Shown in pieces: positions 12,781-24,700 of a stretch of 64,000 bases of DNA. Every line of letters starts with the position of its first letter. Position 1 is the stretch's first letter. The translations under genes and the position numbers were made by a program. The stretch is from Aphidius gifuensis (Eukaryota; Arthropoda; Insecta; Hymenoptera; Braconidae): NCBI RefSeq assembly GCF_014905175.1, contig NC_057790.1:6014001-6078000 (forward strand), written 5' to 3'. The notes beneath the pieces were generated by a model. That model searched no databases. It saw nothing but the letters and a program-made list of their open reading frames with translations, and was not told the DNA's origin.

Positions 12781-13460
12781 CATGGCTGGCCATTCAATGG
12801 CTACCGTTCATCGGCCAATTCATGGCAAATTCATGACTGGCCATTAATGGCTGCCGTTCATCGGCCAATTCATGGCAAATTCATGGCTGGCCATTTAATG
12901 GCTACTGTTCATCGGCCAATTCATGGCAAATTCATGGCTGGCCATTAATGGCTGCCATTCATCGGCCAATTCATGGCAAAATCATGGCTGGCCATTAATG
13001 GCTACCGTTCATCGGCCAATTCATGGCAAATTCATGGCTGGCCATTTAATGGCTGCCGTTCATCGGCCAATTCATGGCAAATTCATGGCTGGCCATTTAA
13101 TGGCTGACGTTCATCGGCCAATTCATGGCAAATTCATGGCTGGCCATTAATGGCCACCGTTCATCGGCCAATTCATGGCAAATTCATGGCTGGCCATTTA
13201 ATGGCTACTGTTCATCGGCCAATTCATGGCAAATTCATGGCTGGCCATTAATGGCTGCCGTTCATCGGCCAATTCATGGCAAATTCATGGCTGGCCATTA
13301 ATGGCCACCGTTCATCGGCCAATTCATGGCAAATTCATGGCTGGCCATTTAATGGCTACTGTTCATCGGCCAATTCATGGCAAATTCATGGCTGGCCATT
13401 TAATGGCTACTGTTCATCGGCCAATTCATGGCAAATTCATGGCTGGCCATTAATGGCTAC
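12781..13460 (+). repeat. 50/51-bp tandem satellite, about 13 copies
   Basis: About 13.5 head-to-tail units built around CATCGGCCAATTCATGGC, AAATTCATGGCTGGCC and ATTTAATGGCTGCCGTT. Units are 50 bp when they contain CCATTAATGG and 51 bp when they contain CCATTTAATGG. A variable hexamer just after (CTGCCG, CTACTG, CCACCG, CTGACG, CTACCG) labels each unit. The order CCACCG then CTACTG recurs at a three-unit spacing, so there is some higher-order structure. The two halves of a unit resemble each other, suggesting an older 25-bp dimer. Degenerate copies extend left to about 12690. Confidence 0.93.
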
Positions 13461-13652
13461 CAACCATCAGCTAATTTTTGACAAAAAAAAAAAGAAGACA
13501 ATAGAAAAAAAAAATTCAACAATGGAGCATTAAAATTAAATGAATAAATAAATATATTTGTATTTGAATAATCATCTTCAAAAAAGTCTACAAAGTCTAC
13601 GAGTGAACTTAATTACTACAAGAGAACAAAAAACTTTCGAAATATATATATC

Positions 13653-13750
13653 GCGCTCGTGGCTCAGTTAGTTAAAGCATAGGTTTAGTGTAGGTTTAGG
13701 TTTTCGGTCGAGAGTTCGCGCCCCGCGAGAGGCAGGAAAAAAAAAACATT
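13653..13750 (+). repeat. tRNA-derived sequence (SINE head or tRNA pseudogene)
   Basis: The A-box-like GTGGCTCAGTTAGTTAAAGC is followed about 35 bases later by a degenerate B-box-like GAGTTCGCGCCCC and then a poly-A run. The putative acceptor arms GCGCTCG and CGAGAGG pair at five of seven positions. The D arm is tRNA-like, but the anticodon and T arms do not fold well, so this is not a working tRNA. It sits inside the inverted-repeat element between the two satellites. Confidence 0.55.
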
Positions 13751-13852
13751 TATTATAAAAAAAAACAGAGTTGGACTCGATAATCTATATATGCAATTGA
13801 AAAAAAAAATATTTTTTTTATTTTTATTTATAAAAAAATTGATTTCGCAAGT

Positions 13853-13940
13853 AATGGGCCAATCTTGGCAAATGTTAATGGGACAATCTTGGCAAATTTT
13901 AATGGGCCAATCTTGGCAAATGTTAATGGGCCAATAATGG
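13853..13940 (+). repeat. 24-bp tandem repeat, about 3.7 copies
   Basis: Units start at 13853, 13877, 13901 and 13925, each AATGGGCCAATCTTGGC followed by AAATGTT with one or two changes. The unit is recognisably related to half of the 50-bp satellite (GGCCAATTCATGGCAAATTC), in the same orientation. Confidence 0.85.
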
Positions 13941-14058
13941 CAGCCAATATTAGAATGGTGTAACGCGCCAGGCCCGGCGTATGAGTGGCCCATTAATGGC
14001 AGCCCATTAATGGCAAAATTTCGCCATGCATCGGCCGTTACATGGCCGTGTTGTAGTC

Positions 14059-14071
14059 TCCTACACGGGTA
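14059..14071 (-). repeat. Right terminal inverted repeat
   Basis: TCCTACACGGGTA, the exact reverse complement of 12521-12533. Confidence 0.75.
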
Positions 14072-15770
14072 GCTCAATATTGCAATAATTTTGTTGGATT
14101 ATATACTTTGATACAATCCTTTGATGTCAGCTAACAATCAATACGCAATCCAACTAGTATTATGCTTCAAAAAAAAGTAAAATATAAATATATTTCCAGT
14201 ATTTTATGCCTTTTATAAATATTAATCCAAACAGTTGAATAAAATTTGTAAAATCAAAGATAAACAAAAAAAAAGCTCTTTAATTACTCGAACCAGTAAA
14301 TTTTTATCTGATTTATTTATTTTTTTTTATCAGGTATAATAATATTCATCAAATGCAAAATAAAAAAATCAACTATTCAGCAAAAAAAAAAAATGCATTA
14401 TTTTTTATGTTATAACCATTGCCCACTGATTTGTTTATTCAAACCGTTGAATTAATTAAAAGCATGAAAAATGAAAAAATTTAAAAAATGTCAGAGCACA
14501 GAATAAAAACCATCAGACCAAATTAGCTAATTGTTAAACAAAAAAATTGAGTAGAATAAATATCAGCCCCACTAAAAAAAAAAAAAAAAAAACTCATGAT
14601 TTATTTTAAAATTTACAGAAAGAAAAATAATAAAAATAAAATGTGAATCATGGTCAACGTAGGTTGACTTGCAGAGAAAATATATAAAAAGAAAAAAGCA
14701 CCCTGTGGTATATTCAAAAAAAAAAAAAAGGTAATAATAAAAAGAAAAAAAAAAAATAAGTTGTCACGTCGTAACCAGAAGCGAACAATTAATAGGTTCA
14801 AGAGCAATCAAGTAAATCTACATGTTAGCAATGTCAATGCAAACTCGACACAGAAGGTACTTCATTATTCAAAAGTTGATTTTATATAAAATAAATTACT
14901 TTTAAAAAATCAAAAAAAAAAATAAAGATAATTGTCACTCATTGAATTTTTTTTTCTACAAATAAAATACATATTATTGTTAATAATGACAAATAAATAA
15001 TAAAATTTTATTTTTTAAATTTATATAACAAAAAAGAGATAAATAATAATTCAAGTTTGTTGAATTATGAAAATTCCGTGGTATTTGAGTTTACATAGAC
15101 ACTTGTGTATTCACGAACCAGTTGAAAACGAATACCTTGTGAGAAACAAAGACGATATAAAATTGCTAGAATACTGTAACAAGTGTGAGACAATAGCCAA
15201 CGTGAAAGAGTGTGTGTCCAGGGTTGAAAAAAAGCAGAGACATTTGAAAAAGTAAAAGAAAAAAATAGATATATAAAAAGTTTAAAAAAAGGAGTATACC
15301 ATCGTGTTTGAGAAGGGGTTGGTGTATAAGGGATGAAAAAGAGAGAGCAGGAAGGAAAAGCCGTGAAAAACATGACGCCACGAAAGTACGTAACTTATGG
15401 CCTCGCATAAATAACCTGGCTTGAGCTCATACAACGCTTTGGGATCGATGCTGCTTTTCGGTACGTTCGCTTTTCGTATAAGCCCCTATTTATCCCGAAC
15501 AAGAGTGCATATAATATACGATGAAAAGCCTGTGAATATATATTAAAAAAATAATAATCAAAAAATTAATAAATAAAACGCGAAGCGTCCTACCTACGTA
15601 AAAAATCAAAAAAAAAATAATTCAAAAATTGTCATTAAAAAACAAATATATAGATTAAAAAAACAATAATAAAACATTGTGATATAGAGTGAAAATAAAT
15701 AGAAAAAAAAAAAATAGATTCAAGAAAAGTTTTATATATATAGTTGAAAAGGAGCCTAAAGTTTGTCGAC
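14072..15770. other. Intergenic / 5' region of the CSPG4 gene
   Basis: A/T-rich with many poly-A tracts. A more complex patch at about 15385-15530 just upstream of the start codon may include 5' UTR or promoter. The second copy of the 17-bp repeat motif is at 15578-15594. No independent gene is seen. Confidence 0.5.
15578..15594. repeat. 17-bp hairpin-containing motif, copy 2
   Basis: Exact copy of the 17-mer at 1607-1623 (ACGCGAAGCGTCCTACC), about 180 bp upstream of the CSPG4 start codon. Confidence 0.5.
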
Positions 15771-18700
15771 ATGGGACTGTTGATGTTGCTGGCTGCAACG
15801 GCCGTTCTCTTGGGTTACTGCCAGACGGATGAAAAAGGTAACGTATGGATATATGAACTTAAGACATACACATCGTTATGTACAAGTAAACGCCATTTTC
15901 CTCAAAGCTTATGTACACATAAATATAATAGATCCATATATAACATCTAGATAGTTGCAAGTTATATATTCTAACATACGCGAAGTTCAAAATTCAAAAA
16001 AGAATTTGAAAAAAAAATATTATAAAATCACAAGATGAGGTCAAATATATATATTATACCGTCAAATAAAATACGTGAAAATTGAAATTATACTGAATAC
16101 CCACTGGCTATGTTGGAAGAAAATAAATAGATCCATGAATTTTTACGTTAAAAAATAAAAAAAATAAAAATGTAATTATTATATTTCTTCTATTTTTTTA
16201 TCATTTCATTATTTTATTTTTTTTTCTTCACTTCAGTAACCTATTTTATATTTTCTTTTAGTATTTATTTATTTATTTTTTTCTATATCAAGTTAAGTTT
16301 TTTCTCTTTGCAGTGCATTTTATACTTACTGAAAGTTATAACGGCCACGATAACAGTCACTTTTCTTTGTATATATTTCAACGGTTTCTACGCGACTTTG
16401 AACAATACTACTGTATATCCAACACGAAGTATAAAATAGAATAAATAAAAAAAATAAAAAAAAAATAACCCTTGTCTAAGCCTTCTGGCTGCTTCTGGCT
16501 TGCTTTTCTCACTACAGATATATATAGTACCACTTTTGCTTAGTAAACAAACATTCGAATATAATTCGTTGAATCCTGAGAGAGCTACAAAAATATATAC
16601 AAACACAAACATACTGCAAGCTACATTTGTTCAGCTCTCATATTGTTGCCTTTTTTTTTTTTTTCGCTACATTCTGTTTTTCCTATTTTTTCTCTCCCTT
16701 TTTTTTCGCGTATTTAAACATTATTTTCTACATTTCTGTTTGCCTGTCTAACCGAACAATGTGTGGCTGGTTTTTTCTGTATACAAGCATGTTTTTAGAG
16801 GTGCCAAACGAATTTTTATGAACGCAAAAAAATACAATAATAATATATAAAATAGACATTGACAGAAAGAGAAACGAGCTGTCATTTGTTTTCTATATTT
16901 TTTTTTTTTTTTTTTAACATTACTTTATACTTGTTTTACATTTATTTATTTACTTTAAAAAAAAATAGTTTTTGAGGTTTTTTTTTTTTATTCATTTCCT
17001 GGGCGGAAACTAAACATTGGCTGGACGTTTTGGATAAATTCACTGATGCGGAAATTTGAGACTGACCCTGCCCATATAACTTTCTTCTTTCTTTTGATTT
17101 TTTTATCTATAAATTTTCATTTTTTTTTTTTTTTTGTTTATGTATTTACAATACCAACAGTCAAGTTTCATTTTTTATTTTCATTTTTCGTTACAACACA
17201 AAAGTATATTTAATTTTTTTTTTTTTTTCATTCAACTTTGTTATCTATTGCCTTTTTTTTATTATTATTTTGATTTTATATATGCCCGGGATAATCTGAT
17301 GGGGGTTTTTTGATAGTCGGTCAACCTGAAAAAAGGTCTTCACAGCATCAATTTTTATATTTTGTTGAGTCACTATTTTCAATTCACAAAATGGATATAT
17401 AAATGTATTTGTAAAGTGTATATATAGTGGTTAAAAATAGAATCAATATTGGAGCCGGACATATTGCTACTGGTAGATGATGGAAACTCGTAAAATAAAT
17501 ATTCCCACTTCCTACTGTTATAATTGAATTGAGAAAATCTCATGTTGTTCACGTTCAAACGCCAATGTTTCATATAAATAAAATAACACACAAGTGCTTT
17601 ATTACTTTTCACGTAATACTCAATAATATATATCGAAAAAATAAACAAATATTTATTCATAAAAATATGCAATACAAGTTATTAGTAATATTTATATAAC
17701 TTATTACATATTTAATCAATTTTCATTTGCTTCTCAGTATTTAAATTTCTCTGAAATTATTATTTATTCATCAAAGCTAATAAATCCAAGCTTTTCGGAG
17801 AATTTCTTGTTTCGAAATAAATCAATAAATTTATATAGAAAAATGCAATGTTTAATTTGTAATTTTTTTTTGATCATAATATACCTAATAAAAGTCCTAC
17901 AAGAGAATTAATAGAAAGCTGTTTTTTAATAAAAAGTCAATGGCAATAGAAAAACAAGATGAAAAAAAATTCAAGGAATGAGGTACAAAAGACGTGCTGT
18001 GAATGAGCCAAAGGTTTTTGCAAAAAATTCCAAACAATTGAAGAAGAAAGTCGTTGTTCGTTTATCGACTTTCAATGTCGTGGTAGGACTTGAGTCACTT
18101 CACAAAAACATCTAACAAGTCTGCATTTGAACGGTTTATCGTTGTATATACTTTATTTTCTCATAAAAAAAAAACAAACTTCAAAACCATTCAACAAAAA
18201 TTCCCATATAACAATAATTTTTTATACAAATATAAATTTTGTTTTTTTTTCTTTCAATAAAATATATCAATATAAATGTTTTATGATTATTGTTATTTTG
18301 TTTTTGTATTTTAGTGTCATTATTTGGAGCAAGCTACATACATTTTCCAGTACAAGAAGCCAAAGGCAGTACCGATATAAGTTTTAGATTTCGAACACAT
18401 CTTGCCGATGCAATTCTCATATTGGCAGCTGGAAAAACTGACTATTGTTTAATAAAGCTCGAGGCTGGCAGACTAAAGGTACGTTTTTTTTTTCTATATT
18501 TTATTTTACTTATTTTTTACTTTGATATGACTACTTTATTTTCAGTAAATTTTTCGAAAAAAATTCCCTTGTCGCCGATAGGCTTTTTGTTATATATTTT
18601 TTTTTTGTATATAATATATATACAGTTGAAAAACTCGTTTGTTCTTCATCACTGATGATGAAACGTGCCTTTTAAAAAATATTTTTTTTTATATTTTTTC

Positions 18701-21700
18701 ATGTTCACACTTTAACATTACCATTATGGTTTTTTTTTCATTTTTTTTTTGTTACATGTTATTTTGTTTTACGTTTATTTTATTATTTATTTTTTTTTTT
18801 GTGAGTGGTTTTTGCGTCAGTAGATATGCTTGAAGACAAGCTCAAGCCATTCATAAACCGATATTCCAAGTTGGTATATATATGGCTGAATGGTTACTGC
18901 CTCAGTGCGCAATTACATTCACAAGCATTACCTTATACTTGTGCGGTTTGTATGAGTGCAACTTGAAATGACTTTAAATCGCCATCAAATATATATTCAC
19001 AAAATCGTTGTGGATTACCATCACAAGTTATTAACTTGCCTTGCAAATAATACAACACCCCTCCCCCTCCCCATATACATATTAAACTTATTTATCAAAA
19101 AAAAAAAAAAAAAAATGACTTCAAGTATAAACTGTTTGAGAATAAGGATAAAAGTCTCATTTCATATTATCCTGTATATTAATGGTATATTTATATGTGG
19201 ATACAGGAGTTAGTGACAACATAAATCCAAGAGTTGGTTGGGATTAGCTGGTTGGTCCGTGATAAACGATATTTGGTCGACGTGCTCGCCAATTTCGCAT
19301 ACTAGTTCAACACAAAAACGTATACTAAAAAAACAAAAAGGGATAAATAAATAGAAAAAAAAAAAAGGTGACAGAGAAAAAAAGGAGAAAATTGACAAAG
19401 GACAAAAAATAAAAAAAACCCAACAACAATTGGACAATAAAAAAAAATTACAGAGCAAATGAAAAATAAAATATATAAAACGAATGCGTTGATATATATT
19501 GGATTGCTGAATAGACGATACAGGTCAATTGGATGAGAAATAAATGGGATTTAGTGTTTGAGCTTTTTGGTAAAATTGAATTTCTATAATATCTGATGTA
19601 ATTAGAGTAGAGAGAGAGAGAGGAAGAGTGAGAGTGAGTGATTTTGGTTATATTTACACAAAAAGATAAAAGGTAAAAGAAATTACTAAATACATGTACA
19701 CCCTACACCTACACAGAGAGAGAGAAAATGATGTGGATGTGTTGGTGGATTTAAGCTTGATTCAAAAGTTTAACAGTAATATAAATCCTCTGGTATATCT
19801 GATATCCTTTTACAAATGTTCAACAACGACAATAGTTGAAAAAAAAATAAATACATATATAGAACATAATGTGTATGTGTTTATAGTGGTATTATAGTAT
19901 TGAGCTAGCTGTAGGAAAATGGTCTAGGGATAGATATAAGGATATACTTTTCGTATACGATAATTAACTCTTAACGATCTCAGTTGGCACAGGGTCAAGC
20001 TGGTGCAATTCTAAAACGAATATCACGCTTTAAATTGACGTAATTTTCAAACTAAAATATCTTGTTCTTCTTCTAGGTTTATCTATCTTTTTTTATCTCA
20101 CAGGATAATTAATCAAGCAGTGGCGTTAGTCATCCTCATCATCTATCCTTCTTTATTCTATCACAAATTATATACCTTTACTCATCTCACTTTTACAGCT
20201 CAGCCAGTTAAAGGAAGAAAGATTGAGTGAACCATCACAACGTAATGATACGGCTATCGAGCTTTCGTTAACTTCAAAATATATACCATGTATTTTCATC
20301 GTTTTTCTTTTGCTTTATCATCCACTAACTCTCTCTCTCTTTTATCACGTCATTCTATATACTATTTCCAATTTTCTCTATATACACAAATTAATATCAA
20401 ATGAAAAATTAAGTAAAAAAAAAAAAATGCTAAATAGTTTAAAAATATGTAAAATACTTTTAAATCGTTACCAACTTTTTTATACTCTAAAAATTTCCTG
20501 AAATCCTTTCATCACATTTAGCCTTTTTTTTTTTTTTAACTAGAGCTTTTATTATTATTTTTTTTTTCATTTTTTAGGAGAAAACTTTTGCGCTATTCTG
20601 AACAAAAACTAAACACACATGCCACCTGGATACCAATCATCACATGGTGTATATAAAAAAATTGTCCATATAAAATCCAGATATAATTTTTTTTTTTTTT
20701 TTTGTTTTTCTGCAAGATAAATCGACTAGACTTTTTCACTCACTTCGTGAACATAAGAGATTTTAGTGGAACTAAATAAAAACAAAAAATAAAAAATATA
20801 AAAAAAAAAAAAGAAAAATCCTGTCATTTCCAGTTGGCAGGTTGAGCTCATTGAGTATATATGCCGATAACGCGACCAAATCGAATCGATTCCAAGCGAT
20901 TTACTCAGCTGTCTGTATCTCTGTTTGAGAATAAAAATATATAAATAAATAAAAAATAAAATGCTATCATACTAGCACACATACATACTCAATATGTTAA
21001 AAATTTAAAATCATTGATTGTTTATATATTGATAATAAAATATAGATGTGTGTTTGTGTAAACATATCAATGATAAATTTACCAGTGAAATACAATACAT
21101 ATTGTTTATTGTAAACTAAATTCAATTGTAGTATAAATTAATCCACTGAAAATGTTGACAGCATTGTTATACTTGGTAAATGAACAATGACATGTAAAAA
21201 AAATGAAAAATATAATTGTTTTTTATTTGAAAATTTTATGTAAAATAAGAGTTATAATTAAATTGTACTTTGAGAAAATTTTATTTGATACAAAAGGGTT
21301 TTAATACACTTGAGACATGTATACATGAAATTTACTACATGTGAATGAGTGTATAAATGAAGAGGAATAAAGAGGAAAAGAGAGATTTTCCTTGACACTT
21401 AATATATATATGTACCTTTGAAGTTGTCACCACAACATACTCACAAAATTTCACCTTTACAAAGCCAAAGTGTATATAGTAATGTATTAATCTTTTTGCA
21501 AAGTGTTGGAGTGACACAGCAAGTTGGATTTGGCGCAAGCACAACTTTAAACCTATATATCCTTTGAAATGTTACTAGTAAAATCCTCACAACATTTACG
21601 TTGAATCTGCATAGCTATTCGCGTGAGCTCTTACAACTGTACCCTTAAACTTTATTCTTTTACTTCCGCCAAAAAGAAAAATAAAATACAAAAAAAGAGG

Positions 21701-24700
21701 TCGAGATTTTAAGCCTGGAAAATAAGAACTCTCTTCGTGAATTATTTATTTATTTATAACTAAATAAAGGTATTATATTATTTAATTTTTCTTTTTCCTT
21801 TTTTCAATTCAATTTGTTGGTTTTTTTATTTTTTTTTTTTTCTATGAACTATACAAGATAATAAACACATAAAATAACCAATATTCACATTTACGTTATC
21901 TAAAATATATTCAAAGAATAATCAATACTATTGAAAAGCCATTTTCACTATATAAAAATCGAATAAATTTTTGTCTATTATTACTATTATTTGTGTTGCT
22001 AAAATATATATTTTTAGCATCAAGTAAAAGTAATTGATTTTGAGTTTTTTTTTGTGTTTTAGGTACATATTAATTTAGGTGCTGGTGAGAGTGAAATTGC
22101 TGGACCAAAAGGATTGACACTTAATGATTTAAATTGGCATGAAATTAATTTAACAAGAAGAGAAGCAAATATGACATTGAAAATTGATGTTATACATACA
22201 ACAAGAATATTATTACCAGGAAGATTTTTTGTTCTCAACATATTGTATGGTGTCTATATTGGTGGAAGAGGTGATTTCAACGAGCTATTTTTAGGTAAAA
22301 TATATACACGCACATATACACTTAAATTTTATACTAAAGATTTTATAAATATGTATATAATGATGGTGCTAAAGCCTCGTTCAACATTTAGCTTTGGTGA
22401 AAATATATAAAAATAATGTGGGGAGGGATCGTGAGTGCATTAAGGGACTCGAGATCAAAAAGATCAAGCCAAAATTTTTTATTTTATATATATAAAAATT
22501 ATTTATTTTTAATCTATTTATACTTTTTTTTTATTTTGTTATATTATTAGGGTAAAAAAAATATGAATAGATCATAAAATGAATAGAGTATATAGCAGTT
22601 CATTTAACTCTGAAAAAATCAATGACAAAATTATTGGAAAATTGTCGTTCGTTACGGGATTTACACTCCATTAACTATCGATGTATTTTTTATCACTTGA
22701 ATTGATTTATAAATTATATATTTTTTTTTATTTTAAATTAAATATATTTGATAAATAAATATATAAATTGAAATTTGTCTTTTCTTTTTTTATTTTTGTT
22801 TTGCAATTTCCCAAGCGAAAACAGGCTCGTTGAAAAAGTAATCTTACCCAAGTGATATAGAAAAATAAATAAATAAAAAAAGACCTAGAAAATGAGATGG
22901 AATGAATAGAAACTAAAGAAATAAAAAAAAAAATACAAATGGTCCTCATGGTGTCGCGTTCTTTGCCGTCTAATTCAGCTACCCAGGTCAACGAATTGAA
23001 TACGATCAGTGCAAATAGCAACTTTTTCTATATAGCACACAATATTCTCTTCTCAACGAAACAGCAAAATTCAATTTACATATTCATGATGATTCATTTG
23101 TTCATGGTCACAATGTACAAGATCAAAAAAATAAAAGTAAATTACTTTTTCAATTTTATTTTATACAACAAAAATAAATTATAAAAACAATATTTATCAT
23201 TTATTATAAATCATTATAAACAAAATTAAAAAATTTATTAATATTTTTATAAATCATTTCTGTTTACTATTTTAATCTTCATTTTGTTATTATCATCAAA
23301 TCACTAAAGCAAACAGACACTGTACTTAAAATATTCAACAACCAAAAAAAATAAAAATAAAAAAAATTTACAAATGTAAATGTAAACATAGAAATACAAT
23401 ATATATTAAATAATGCAACTCTGATATTCAGCAACAAAATGCATCAGATGCAATGTTTTATCAACCCCCCAAAACTTTTTTACATTTACATATACTTTTT
23501 TTTTTTTTTGTGCTATTCTTTTATTTTATTGTTAAAATAATTTTACATTTATTTTTGCCTCCATCATGCTCTGTTTTGAATTAACATTTATAAATATTTG
23601 ATAAAAGTTTTTAGGCAGATAGTATAATATACAAAACGTATATCCCCATAACAAATACATAAAATAATCTCAGAATTATATATTAAGATACTCTATGAGA
23701 AAGTGAAATTTATACAGTAGTTTTGAAATTAATACATTTTAAGTAGTTTCTTTTTTATTAATTTTAAAGTTGACAACTTTTACATTTTATATATTTTTAA
23801 TCCATTAATCCAATATTAATCGACAATATGACATCATGAAAACTATCTATAAATGAAAAGAAAATATAAAATAAAAAAGTAAGCAGATAATTAAAGATGA
23901 AAATGATTTTATGAGGAATTATTTCATAGAGATTTCGGATGTTTTAGAAACAAATGAGAAAGACAAAAAAGAGAAGGTCGAAGTACTCAGTAGTGTTGTA
24001 AATTTCAAGTAGTTTCTTTTTTTTTTCAAACTTTACATTTTTTTATGCTTAATCCATTGATCGTTTAAACATACAATGTAAAAAAAAATATAATAATAAA
24101 GTGCAGAGAATTGATGATAAAATTTTTTTTTTCGGAGGAAAAAAAAAGAGAGAGAGGGGTCGAAGAGAATCTATTATACCTTTACATTTATTATGCTTGG
24201 AGATTGGGGCTAATATTTATGATTACACTAGACGAGAAGGTACTGCACGTATACAAATATATATAAATATACGCTCCCTCGTGTAAATTATTCAGAAAGC
24301 TTATTACGCGAAGTAGCCATGGTGGGGTTAATGTGTACCATAAAAAAAAAAGTATAAATAAATAAAAAATTTAATGAAATGGTATATATATAAAAAAAAA
24401 ATGGAAATATGATAGAATATAAACGATAATAAACAAAAAAAAAAGAAACAAAATGAAATGTTTGTTTGAATAAGATTAACGTGTGTTTATTTAAAAATTT
24501 TTATTTCAGTGTTTTCAATTTGAATTAATATTTATTAACTTGGCTATTTATTTATCCAATAAATGTGGGTAAATAAAAAATTTTATAAATTTAATTATTT
24601 ATTTTAGGTCACACTGAATATATGAGAGGTTGTATGGCTGATATATTGTACAATGGTGCAAATGTTATTGAATATACTAAATTGAGAAAAGTTAATTCAG

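Larger units (their letters stand above)
12521..14071. mobile_element. Putative non-autonomous DNA transposon carrying satellites
   Basis: The element begins with TACCCGTGTAGGA and ends with its exact reverse complement, a 13-bp perfect terminal inverted repeat. If the outer TA is read as a duplicated TA target site, the inverted repeat proper is CCCGTGTAGGA. Beyond the perfect ends, both sub-terminal regions share related words (GGCCAT, ACGGCCGAT, GCCATTAATGGG, TTGCCAAGATTGGC) in inverted orientation. The interior holds a 50/51-bp tandem array, a spacer with a tRNA-like sequence and a 24-bp tandem array. No transposase frame is present; open frames inside the array are by-products of repetition. 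TA duplication is typical of Tc1/mariner-like and some other superfamilies, but the superfamily is not assigned. Confidence 0.7.

Noticed and set aside
12923..13533. Open frames of 75-85 codons in the satellite (repeating words such as HRPIHGKFMAG)
   Set aside because: They arise because three 50-bp or mixed units happen to stay open. Unit lengths vary by one base, so the frame is not maintained across the array, and there is no start context or splice support.
13681..13706. TTAGG-like words (TAGGTTTAGTGTAGGTTTAGG) suggesting interstitial telomere repeat
   Set aside because: Only a few imperfect copies in the middle of the tRNA-like sequence, too short and degenerate to be telomeric.
13653..13738. 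Functional tRNA gene
   Set aside because: The acceptor stem has two mismatches and the anticodon and T arms do not fold, so it is called tRNA-derived only.
20200..20260. TTTTACAG followed by CTCAGCCAG as an extra CSPG4 exon
   Set aside because: Laminin-G 1 continues without a gap from 18478 to 22063 in phase 0, and the candidate soon meets a stop (GAGTGA) in one frame and has no donor that preserves the domain.
22728..23021. Minus-strand frame in CSPG4 intron 3 starting MLFALIVFNSLTWVAELDG as a nested gene with a signal peptide
   Set aside because: The hydrophobic start is followed by composition-driven sequence with no conserved residues or splice partners. Kept only as a GC-richer patch.
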